NCBI GenBank assembly: GCA_035048815.1
Contig: JAUCBN010000032.1
Coordinates: 10,937,501-11,001,500, forward strand
Source of the DNA: Abelmoschus esculentus
Lineage: Eukaryota > Streptophyta > Magnoliopsida > Malvales > Malvaceae
DNA: 64,000 bases
Reading direction: 5' to 3'
The position numbers and the translations under genes are program-made. A model generated the notes under the pieces. It was not told the DNA's origin. It saw nothing but the letters and a program-made list of their open reading frames with translations, and did no database searches. Below are positions 1 through 9,830 of the stretch, piece by piece (the stretch's first letter is position 1; the number at the start of each line of letters is the position of its first letter).

Positions 1-2
1 CA

Positions 3-233
3 ATGCTTCGTAGATATAGATCGGATCCTTCTCATGTTGTACCGGTTGAGGAGATCGAGTTAAGAGAGGATATGAGTTATGAGGAAGAACCGGTGAGGAT
101 TTTGGATGTGGATATAAAGGTTCTTCGAGGGAAGACCATAGATTTGGTTAAGGTGCTTTGGAAACACCGAGGTGTTGAAGAAGCTACTTGGGAGACAAGG
201 AAAAGCATGGAGGATCAGTTTCTTCACTTGTTG
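3..233 (+). pseudogene. Family A pol 3' end: integrase C-terminus with chromodomain
   Basis: This is the last ~75 codons of a Ty3/gypsy (chromovirus) polyprotein. It begins with the LRRYRSDPSHV motif that follows the integrase GPY/F region, then a chromodomain-like stretch (YEEEPVRILD, LVKVLWKHRG, ATWETRKSMEDQF). In chromoviruses this domain is thought to steer integration to heterochromatin. The reading frame loses homology near base 233: the normal stop, the polypurine tract and roughly the first 1.5 kb of the LTR are missing, and the frame runs into mid-LTR sequence, so the last residues of the open frame (NIWLFALYIMV and beyond) are LTR. The joint TTGTTGAACATAT is shared by both sides, as in a microhomology deletion. 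The rest of the element lies left of the window. Confidence 0.85.
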
Positions 234-559
234 AACATATGGTTATTTGCCTTATATATAATGGTGTCTTTGGGCATGGCTTTTGGTTCATTTGTTGAAC
301 ATATTATGCATGCATTATGAGCAGCAAGTTATATGATTTGAAATACAATATGGTTAATTGCCTTATACATGATGGTGCCTTTGGGTATGGCTTTGGTTCA
401 TTTGTTGAACATATTATGCATGCATTATGAGCAGCAAGTTATCATGCACATTTGATTATGATATTGGCTTAGTGACACTAACTTTTGATTCGAATACGAA
501 TGACATGTCATTAGGATAGTCTTAAGTGCACTATAAACAAAATTGAGAATACAGAATAT

Positions 560-810
560 TGCCTACACGTAAACAAGGGTGACTTTGTGTCCAACCGTGC
601 ATGGTAGAGCCGCCTACACGTAAACAAGGGTGACTTTGTGTCCAACCGTGCGTGGTAGAGCTTGCCTATATGTAAACAAGGGTGACTTTGTGTCCGACCG
701 TGCATATAGTTGACCCATACGTAAACAAGGGTGACTTTGTGTCCAACCGTGCGTAGTGGGGGATAACATGTATACAAGGGTGACTAAGTGTCCGACCGGT
801 GCATGTTGGG
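560..810 (+). repeat. Five-unit hairpin minisatellite in family A LTR
   Basis: Five units with a period of ~51 bp share the core AAACAAGGGTGACTTTGTGTCC. Each unit is a hairpin of about 44 nt. The outer arms differ between units yet remain paired: CTATATG (666-672) with CATATAG (703-709), and AACATG (765-770) with CATGTT (802-807). An inner stem GGTGAC / GTC..ACC flanks a TTTGT loop. Other copies lie at 8600-8850, 10050-10300 and, reverse-complemented, 56798-57000 and 63940-64000. Confidence 0.85.
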
Positions 811-1524
811 AAAAAGGATCCGTGTATTCGGTGAACTCAAGGTTCACATTAAAGTGGTCACTAGAATGCCGATATACATACATGAATTTGAGAAGAAGAT
901 TGAGCATCATTTATAAATTGTTTTGATAAGATTATGTGAACTCAAGGATGCATATGATTTAATGAACATGAGCATGAGATGTTAGGATGCATGATTTAAC
1001 AATGTATTACAAATTATGGTTTTATCATGGTTTTAAATAAATGCATTGATGATTTGTGTAGAGCTTCCTCACTAAGCATGTTTGCTTAAGCTCTCTTTTC
1101 ATCCATGCAGAGAAATAAAGGCACTTGGAGCTTTGTTCGAGGCAAAGAAACCAAGGGGAAGAATCGCTTTGAATTTGGTATGTTTTTGGCAAACAAATTG
1201 GGCAAGGCAATGTGTAACCCAACCTATGTGAGGAGTGTGTACTTAAGCTTTGGTTTATGTTGTAATAAGACTATTATTGTTGATTGTTAATTGTTGAACT
1301 TTGGAATGATTTGAATTGGTGAATCATGTACTAGCATGATGGTTATGTTGTTAGTCACTTTCTAGGGAGCATGCCTATAGCTTGATTGATGCCCATGACG
1401 TTGTTGATTACGTTCCATATGTTGCTAATTATAATTAGGATTGATGCATTTAGTGGTTGTAATTAATGGTTGAGTTTTGAGTAGTTGGTGTGCACTTGGT
1501 GTAACTAAACTTTTGGTTCCAGAC

Positions 1525-1730
1525 CTAAAGTTTAGAAACCTTTGAGTGAAGGTTCCGAAACCTTTGTCAAATAGTTTCAAAACCTTCACAAGGTTTCGAA
1601 ACCTTGCGGTCAGATTCAATTCTGGGAAGTTACTGGACGCGAAAAGTTTTGAAACTTTCCAGGAAAGTTTCGAAAGCTCTTAAAAAAAGTTTCGGAACCT
1701 ATAGGAAGGTTTCGAAACCTTTGATCACCT
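1525..1730 (+). repeat. Cluster of TTTCGAAA palindromes in family A LTR
   Basis: About eight variants of the self-complementary motif AAGGTTTCGAAACCTT occur in 200 bp, with substitutions such as TTCCGAAACC, TTTCAAAACC and TTTCGGAACC. Spacing is irregular (about 15-35 bp), so this is not a simple tandem repeat. The same cluster sits at the same place in the LTRs at 44900-45080, 55855-56070 and 63000-63220. It is deleted from the LTRs at 6734-9830 (mostly) and 48378-51736. Confidence 0.85.
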
Positions 1731-2302
1731 AGAATTGAAAGTTGCTAGGAATTATATTTTAGTCCCGGATATCTTCCGTTGTTCGATTAAGGTACTTATA
1801 GATGTTATATTGAGCTGAAATTTTGCATGCATACATAAAGTTGATTTAATTTCAAGATGGTTAATCTAATTTGGATGAAGTCCTTGTATTTTGGAAGATT
1901 TACATTTTGGTCCCTAAATTAGAGGAACATTCAATTAATGATGTTAGAATGATCCGTTTGAGTTGAAATTTGCTGTGAGGAACTCTTGTATGTTTAATTG
2001 AACAATGATGGAAAGAATTTCTACTTTACAAATTGAATTTAAAAGTTTTACGTTTTAGTCCTTAAGCTACTCAAGTGTTTAATCGAATGTTTGTTTTTAA
2101 TTAATATGTTACCGATAATGCTTTGTGTGAGACCTTGTCACGTTGGTATAAGATTGTGCATCTTTATAAGATAAAATAAAAAAAATATAACGAACTTTAG
2201 GGTTGTTTATCGAATCGAACCTTCGCGGGTTTGGTTTGATATTCCCCATATAACCCGTTAGTGCCGGTTCTGTCTAGGCCGGGCTAAGGGGGTTACATTT
2301 TG

Positions 2303-2315
2303 TGGTATCAGAGCC
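2303..2315 (+). other. Primer-binding site, initiator tRNA-Met
   Basis: TGGTATCAGAGCC is complementary to the 3' end of plant initiator tRNA-Met. It lies five bases after the LTR end (GTTACA), the normal position for minus-strand priming. It shows that the LTR ending at 2297 acts as a 5' LTR. Confidence 0.93.
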
Positions 2316-5180
2316 GGGTTTGAAAAGTGTGTTGTAAGGTTTGTAAAATGTGTTGTTGATTTGTAAAGTGTGTTGTTGGTATGTTAAAGCATGTATAGGA
2401 TTGCTAACTTATGTGCTTAAATGTGCGATTGATCATGATATGTGTGATTGAGCATGATATATTGTTGGAGTGTGAAAATCTATTCGTGATGATTGTACTT
2501 TGCGTAATGATGGTTAAATTGGGGATTATCAGTTACACATTGCCAATGCCAACATATTTTCAGATGCTCTCAGATTTTCCTTGGATCTTGCCCGAATGTG
2601 AGTTTGTTTTATTTGAACAATTATGTTTTAAACTGCATGTTTAAAGTTTTTGAATATGTTTCTGAGACGTAAGTCACTAGATACTGTTGGTATGAACTTT
2701 GATGGTCAAGATTGAAGACGAAACGACTGTTAGTGAAGAGTAAATTCTTCCTCCTCTGTAAGTGTGCCTTCAGTTAAGCCGGAAGGTTAGTTTGTGGTGT
2801 TGCACCGTTCTTTCGTGTGTTTTAGTCTGCTGAAGCTGATTCGGCTGTTGCTAATCTGACTTGGGAGCATCAATGGGATGGTAGTTGAAGTTGTTGGAAT
2901 TAAGGATGTTATTTGTGAGTGTGAATAATAATCATGTTTAGATTAAGAGCACACATATGTATATATTTATAGATAATGTAGGACATGCATGCATTCTTGA
3001 GCATGACATTAGAAATTGCATTTACATGCATATGCACTTGCATAGGCATTTATGAGGGCATACAGGAAATCATGCGTACATTTGTTCACACTTGCGAGTA
3101 GCTCCTTGAGGGTGTAAGTGGAGTGTGGTTGGTTCTTTTAAGGTGAAGGTATGGAAAAAAAAAGAGGTTGAAAGAACTTTCTTGTAGTGTTAAGCTGAAT
3201 GTATAGTGGGCAAGCTACCCTTTTGGTTAGGGAATAGTCTTGGATGAACAATGAGTGGTTGGTCTCAGAGTTGTGAATGTTTGAAACCAAGGTAAATACA
3301 CTGTGTTATGGTTAGTTTGTGTTGGTCATTACTAAAGGAAGGGCTGAGTTTTGCGGATTCTTTCTAGTTAAGATCTGGAGGTTGTAACAAGGTTGCAGCA
3401 TGTTTTGTAGAGTAAGGCGGGTTGGTGTTTTTCTGAGTGATATGAAATTATTTTGTGGGAATTAGATGGAATTCTTTGTAGTGTGGTTAATGTGCAGTTA
3501 GATCGGGGGTTGTGACAGATCTGCTATGGTTAGGATGGAAGTAAAATATGAGATATATATTGGTATGAGAGTTGTGAAAACGGGGGTTTGAATCATAGAT
3601 TGTTGTGACCTTGAGAGGTTTGGTTGTACTATAAAGGAGGAAAGTGTACACGTTGTGTTTACAGGATGTTAAGTTGGATATACTTCGGGTAAAGTTAGTC
3701 CTTGATGATGTCTGAAGTGGTGTAATGTGGATCGCTGGACAATTTATGGTTTGTATCGATTGTTCAGTCATGTAGCTTTGCTCTTATCGAAAAGTGTTTT
3801 GAGGCTTTGTGTTCGGTGGGTTCGTGTTTGTAGATGTTTCATCAATATGGTTACTGCTTTGGCAAGGTTATAAAATAAGAGATGTTGGATCTAATGAAAG
3901 GAGTAGTTTTACAAGTTCAGATTTTGTTGTGGTATAGTTAATGTAAGAGTTTGTTTGTCGATGAGTTGTTAATGAGAAGGAGTTTTGGGGTTAAGTGTCA
4001 AGGCACTTAATGATGTGTAGATTTTAAAGTTTGAATCATGGTGTTGAGTTGGTTATGGTGGCTAAACCTTAAGTTGGAAATATTATCGTTATAATGAGTA
4101 TAATATTGAGTTTGACACAAAGTTGGTAAGCTCTTGTATGATATGTTTTGTTGAGTGTTAGCTACCGGTGATGACTTGGCTTACATAAGTATGCATGCAA
4201 TGGGAGTTTGTTATGTGGGATAAGCCTGGGTTGTTGTGGAGTTACAAGAGAAGATGTTCGGTTAACCTATAGGGAGACCTAGTTATATGGTGGATCTAGG
4301 AGCGAAATTCGACTTTGGTAAAGTTGATCGGGGACAAGTCGTGACAAAGTGTTTGTTGAGGGTCTAGTGAAGGATATGTTCTTGGCAAGGTTTAGTTTTG
4401 TGTTGAGAATCTTTTTGTGTTAGGTGAACCGCATGGTTGTTTCGAAAAGTACCGAGATGGAATGGTATCTTGAACAGGGCTTATGGTAATCTTTTTCCAT
4501 GAGTTTGGTGGTAAGTGTTGTGGTAGGAGTTGGGGACAAATATGTGTTTTCGACTAAGCTGGTTTGAATTATGTTTGAATCATATGTAAATGTTTCTCAT
4601 GCTGATAAGGTAAGCTTGAGGATCAATTTTCTTTTGGTTATTATTAATAGTAAGGGTGCCCAGGATTGAAGTCGGGAAAAATCATCATAAGTTTGGTAGT
4701 AAGTTCTATCGATGGTATGGAGTTTTCTTATGAGGTTTGTTGGATCAATCGTTTATTGGAGTAAGTTTTTTTTGGGTTCCTAAGTCCCATTGGAGGGATG
4801 TGTGAGTAGTGTATCTATAACATGATAAGACTTGAAAGTTTTTAGGACCGACATAGGTTGTTGTTTGGATGTTGGGTTTTATCATTCATAGGTAAATGGA
4901 TGGTATGATATGATGTTGTGATATGGTTAATATGACTCATAATGAAGTTGTTGGTGGTGGTGGAGCTTGCTTAAGACAATGTTGACAGTTTTGTGCAAAG
5001 TTAGTCTGATGTTTGTTGTGTAGAGTGGAGGTTGGTGAAAGGCTTAGTTGGTTACCTGGTATGTGGGAGGATGTCAAAAGTAAGGTTAGTTCGATGGTGA
5101 TGGTATGGAAATCGTTGCGGTTATCAAGAGTTGGTTATCAACCTTATGGGGTTTTCTTTTGAGTTATGTTTTCTATAGTG
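2316..5180 (+). mobile_element. Family A internal region without recognisable coding (~2.9 kb)
   Basis: This occupies the place where gag, protease and most of RT should be, but no gag core, zinc knuckle, protease DSG, RT FxDD or palm motif was found in any frame. The reverse complement of about 60480-62400 in the other family A element is colinear with it: the stretch around 2641-2960 matches about 61790-62110, and 4190-4370 matches about 60490-60680. It is therefore a fixed part of the family rather than random decay. The copy at 58890-62427 lacks the part matching roughly 4370-5150. I see no function in it. Confidence 0.7.
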
Positions 5181-5191
5181 GTTAAGTTGGT

Positions 5192-6690
5192 GTGGTAGGT
5201 TGTGCATTGTTGCTTTGGTGTGAGGAAGGAATTTGTTGGTTGTCCGAAGAGGGTAAGTGTGGGTTGTCTGTTGTATACCATCCAGGGAAAGCTAAGGTGA
5301 TGGCTGAATCTTTGAGCCATAAGACGGCGATTGAGTTGAGAGTGATGTTTGCTAAGTTGAGTTTTTCAAAGGAAGGTGGTTGAGTGGTGGAGTTGTAAGT
5401 AAAGCCTATCTTGGTTGAGATGATATGGTGAAACAGTTAGAGGATGAGACGTTGGTACCTTTTGTGGAGGATATAGCTAAGGGTAGACCGACCGAGTATC
5501 GTTTTGATGAGGAGGAGATGTTGTGGTTTAGGGGTCAGATTGTGGTACCAGATGAGGTTGAGTTGAGGTAAGCTATTTTAGCGGGAGCACATACTAGCCC
5601 GTTTGTTATGCATCCGAGTGGAGTGAAGGTGTATAGGGATCTTAAAAGTGTGTACTTCTAGATTTGGTTTAAAGGAAGATGTGATGGAGTCCAAGAAGGA
5701 TTCTATATGGGTTATTGTTGATAGGTTTTCAAAGTGTGTATATTTTCTTGCCGTGCATACAATGTGATCTATGGATAAGTTGGTAGAGTTGTATGTTTCT
5801 GAGATGGCAAAGTTGCGTTGTGTGCTTAAGTTGATCATATCGGATTGAGGTCCGCGGTTTACATCTATGTTTTGGAGGAGTTTGTAGGTTACTTTGGGTA
5901 CGAGGCTTAGCTTTAGTACAACTTATCATCCACAGACGGATGGACAGTCTGAGCGTGTTATTCAGACTTTGGAAGATATGTTGAGAGGTTGTGTCATCGA
6001 GTTTCAAGGTTCTTGGGAGAAACAGTTGTCTTTAGTGGAGTTTGTATATAATAGTAGCTCCAAGCAAGTATACGGATGACACCGTTTGAGGCTTGATACG
6101 GGCATAGGTGTTGTACACCTTTTTGTTGGAAAGAAGTTGGGCAAAAGTATGTTTCTTTACCTCAAGTTTTGAAGATACGGATGGGAAGGTTAAGTTGATA
6201 TGTGCTAAACTTAAGGAAGCTTCGGATAGGCAAAAGTCCTATGCCGATTTAAAGCGTAGGGAGATAGAGTATGATGTTGGGGACAAAGTGTTTCTTAAGG
6301 TTTCTCCATGAAAAAAGGTGATGAGGTTCGGACGTAAGAGTAAGTTGGGCCATATGAGGTGTTAGAGCCAATTGGTTGTTATCGGTTGAGGTTGCTGGTG
6401 GAGTTGGTATGTTAAGAGAGTATATGAGTTATGAAGAGTATGTTTCAATGTATCGATGCTTCGTAAGTATCGTTCGGATCCTTTTCATGTTGTTCTGGTT
6501 GAGGAGTTTGAGTTAAGAGAGTATATGAGTTATGAAGAGGAACTGGTGAGGATTTTGGATGTGGATACAAAAGTTCTTCGAGGAAGGACCATAGATTTGG
6601 TTAACGTGCTTTGGAAGCACCGAGGTGGCCAAGAGGCAACTTGGGAGATAAGAAAAAAGTTTGGGGGAGTAATTCCTCACATGTGTACTT
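5192..6690 (+). pseudogene. Family A pol remnant: RNase H end, deleted integrase, chromodomain
   Basis: The RNase H tail is visible at 5192-5383 (YHPGKAKVMAESLSHK). Integrase follows from about 5430 to 6311 and the chromodomain from 6456 to about 6690. Integrase keeps the MHPSGVKVYRDL block, TDGQSERVIQTLEDML around the catalytic Glu, and the GDKVFLKVSP block, but is cut by several frameshifts and stops. The segment that should carry the second zinc-ligand pair (CxxC) and the first catalytic Asp is missing: the frame passes from LKEDV straight to ESKKDSIWVIVDR. The copies at 46782-48377 and 58900-60470 have the same joint. The protein cannot be a working integrase. Confidence 0.88.
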
Positions 6691-6719
6691 CAGGTAAATT
6701 TCGAGGACGAAATTATCTT

Positions 6720-6732
6720 AAGAGGGGGAGAG
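6720..6732 (+). other. Polypurine tract of family A
   Basis: AAGAGGGGGAGAG lies one base before the LTR start TGTAACATCC. This purine run is the expected plus-strand primer. Counterparts precede the LTR at 48378 and, reverse-complemented, follow 58889. Confidence 0.85.
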
Positions 6733-6733
6733 T

Positions 6734-9700
6734 TGTAACATCCCATTTTTGGGGTTATTAGTTACGCCTTAGTTAGGAGAATTCGATTCGGGTCGAATCG
6801 GGTTCTCCGGTTTATTATTCCGGGAAAAATAAAATAAGGATATTTTTAATTAAGAAAAATAATAATTTTAGAATATGGTTTGAAATATTAAAAATATGTT
6901 TCAAGATTAAAAGAAAGTAATTTGGATTTTATAATGATTTTTAATTATGCTTAATTATGCATAAGTGACCAATTTATAATTTTCGGAAAAATTGGAGGAC
7001 TTATTTGGTAATTTTCAGAAAATATGATGTTTTAGTGACTAAATTGAAAAGCAAGCTAAACTTAGAATCCTTAGAGGGCCATAAACCCATTTCTAATTTT
7101 TAATAATGATTTATTCACCAAAATATGTTTTAATCACTTTAATTAGATATTTTTAATCATTTTCTCTCAAAACCACTTTTCTCTCATTTTCTCTCCACTT
7201 TCTCTTCATCTTTTCTCTTCAATTCCTTGCTGATTTTTGCATCTTTTTCCATAAAGATTACATCATTTGCATCATCTTTCCATTCTTTACAAAACCTAAG
7301 CATCAATTTTATCAAATCAACATCAAATTGCAAGGAATCAAGAAGAGAAAATTACATCTTTTTGCTGAATAGATCTTGAAGGTAATTTTCTGGATTTTTA
7401 TTCTTTTCTAAGGTTCTTTATTGAAATTCCCAAGTATTAGCTTGCTAATCTTTGAATAAAAACTTGATTATATGTTTTTAATGTTAGATCTAGTGTTTTT
7501 GTGAAATCTTTTTGGATCTCATTTAATGCTGGAATTAGATGGATTCAATTGTGTTTTTATGTTAATTAAATGATTAGTTGAATCTTCATTTGATAGCACA
7601 TTAATTTAATCCCGGAATAATGCAATCGGTGTAGTTTTGAGGTGTTTTTCGGTTGTTTTATGGGCTGTTTTAGATGCTTAAATGTTGCTGAAGATATAAG
7701 GATGGTTTGGATGTGTTTTTGGATCATAATTGAAGTGGATTAGATGTTAGATTCGTTAGGTTTTGGGCTGATGTTGTTTGGATGCGTTTTGGCTTAGTTT
7801 ACGGTCTTTTCGGCTAAGTTTTCGGTAGTTTAATGGTGATCGGATATAACTGTTGGTTTGAGCATGTTATGATGTGAGAATGCTCTGTTTTTAATGTTGT
7901 AGAAGAGGTACAAGAAGAAGCTTGAGTTCTGGTGCGTTGGTGCGATCATCGGATAGCGGCAAAAGCTCGTTTCGCTTGTTGGTGAGTGATTACGGATTTA
8001 AAGCGAATCACGTTTGGTACGGTTCTATTTTGGGGACTATGGAAGAGTGTGAAAACCTTACATAGTTTAAGAGTAAGTAAAGTAATTGTTTTTGATAAAC
8101 CGATATGAGTTTCGGCTACATTTGATAAAGGCATTTTGTTGGTAATGGAATGAGATTTATGAAAATGCATGAGCATGTTTTGAAATGGTGCATACATGAG
8201 AATTACTTGCTGAAATACATAGCTTATTTAGCATCCATGATTATGAAAAATTATGAGAAATAATTTGGGATACAATATGGTTATTTGCCTTATATATAAT
8301 GGTGCCTTTGGGCATGGCTTTTGGTTCATTTGTTGAACATATTATGCATGCATTATGAGCAGTAAGTTATATGATTTGAAATACAATATGGTTAATTGCC
8401 TTATACATGATGGTGACTTTGGGCGTGGCTTTGGTTCATTTGTTGAACATATTATGCATGCATTATGAGCAGCAAGTTATCATGCACATTTGATTATGAT
8501 ATTGGCTTAGTGGCACTAACTTTAGATTCGAATATGAATGACATGTCATTAGGATCGTCTTAAGTGCACTATAAACAAAATTGAGAATACAGAATATTGC
8601 CTACACGTAAACAAGGGTGACTTTGTGTCTAACCGTGCGTGGTAGAGCCGCCAACACGTAAACAAGGGTGACTTTGTGTCCAACCGTGCGTGGTAGAGCT
8701 TGCCTATATGTAAACAAGGGTGACTTTGTGTCCGACCGTGCATATAGTTGACCCATACGTAAACAAGGGTGACTTTGTGTCCAACCGTACGTAGTGGGGG
8801 ATAACATGTATACAAGGGCGACTAAGTGTCCGACCGATGCATGTTGGGAAAAAGGATCCGTGTATTCGGTGAACTCAAGGTTCACATTAAAGTGGTCACT
8901 AGAATGCCGATATACATACATGAATTTGAGAAGAAGATTGAGCTTCATTTATAAACTGTTTTGATAAGATTATGTGAACTCAAGGATGTATATGATTTAA
9001 AGAACATGAGCATGAGATGTTAGCATGCATGATTTAACAATGTATTACAAATTATGGTTTTATCATGGTTTTAAATAGATGCATTGATGATTGGTGTAGA
9101 GCTTCCTCACTAAGCATGTTTGCTTAAGCTCTCTTTTCATCCATGCAGAGAAATAAAGGCACTTGGAGCTTTGTTCGATGCAAGGAAACCAAGGGGAAGA
9201 ATCACTTTGAATTTGGTATGTTTTTGGCAAACAAATTGGGCAAGACAATGTGTAACCCAACCTATGTGAGGAGTGTGTACTTAGGCTTTGGTTTATGTTG
9301 TAATAAGACTATTATTGTTGATTGTTAATTATTGAACTTTGGAATGATTTGAATTGGTGAAGCATGTACTAGCATGATGGTTATGTTGTTAGTCACTTTC
9401 TAGGGAGCATGCCTATAGCTTGATTGATGTCCGTGACGTTGTTGATTACGTGCCATATGTTGCTAATTATAATTAGGATTGATGCATTTAGTGGTTGTAA
9501 TTAATGGTTGAGTTTTGAGTAGTTGGTGTGTACTTGGTGTAACTAAACTTTTGGTTCCAAACCTAAAGTTTCGAAACCTTTGGGTGAAGGTTCCTCAAGC
9601 TACTCAAGTGTTTAATCGGATGTTTGTTTTTAGTTAATGTGTTACCGATAATGCTTTGTGTGAGACCTTGTCACGTTGGTATAAGATTGTGCATCTTTGT

Positions 9701-9830
9701 AAGATAAGATAAAAAAAATACAACGAACTTTAGGGTTGTTTATCGAATCGAACCTTCGTAGGTTTGGTTTGATATTTCCCGTGTAACCCGTTAATGGCAG
9801 TTCCGTCTAGGCCGGGCTAAGGGGGGTACA
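6734..9830 (+). repeat. Family A 3' LTR with a ~0.5-kb internal deletion
   Basis: Runs from TGTAACATCC after the polypurine tract to GGGGTACA (3,097 bp). It matches the LTR at 234-2297 closely where both are present, for example 541-840 against 8578-8880 with only scattered differences. Near 9592 it jumps from the start of the palindrome cluster (GAAGGTTCC) to TCAAGCTACTCAAG, equivalent to losing about 1557-2061 of the other LTR; the short TCC overlap suggests a microhomology deletion. It carries two 111-bp repeats (8262-8480) and five hairpin units (about 8600-8850). Confidence 0.9.

Larger units (their letters stand above)
234..2297 (+). repeat. Family A LTR, 5'-truncated, shared by two elements
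   Basis: The sequence aligns by eye with 8241-9830, 43880-45645 and 49930-51736. It ends in GGGGTTACA and is followed directly by a PBS, so it serves as 5' LTR of the element to the right. On its left it is fused to the pol end of another family A element, so it is also that element's 3' LTR. In order it holds two ~111-bp direct repeats (235-450), a five-unit hairpin array (560-810), the CCTCACTAAG block (about 1068), a TTTCGAAA palindrome cluster (1525-1730) and the conserved tail (about 2200-2297). Confidence 0.88.

Noticed and set aside
560..810. CRISPR-like look: constant repeat with variable flanks
   Set aside because: The context is a plant LTR, the variable parts pair with each other, the same array recurs in every LTR copy, and there are no cas genes.
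511..910. Open frames with a repeated GHKVTLVYV/TQSHPCL pattern on the minus strand (also at 8549-8948, 9927-10340, 56742-57041)
   Set aside because: They are translations of the ~51-bp hairpin array; 51 is divisible by three, so frames stay open. No start context, homology or conservation beyond the DNA repeat.
1025..1290. Paired open frames in both strands (also 9063-9328, 50759-50992, 56360-56557, 63502-63699)
   Set aside because: They lie in a conserved LTR stretch after the CCTCACTAAG block. The frame is seen on both strands and has no protein-like features or domain.
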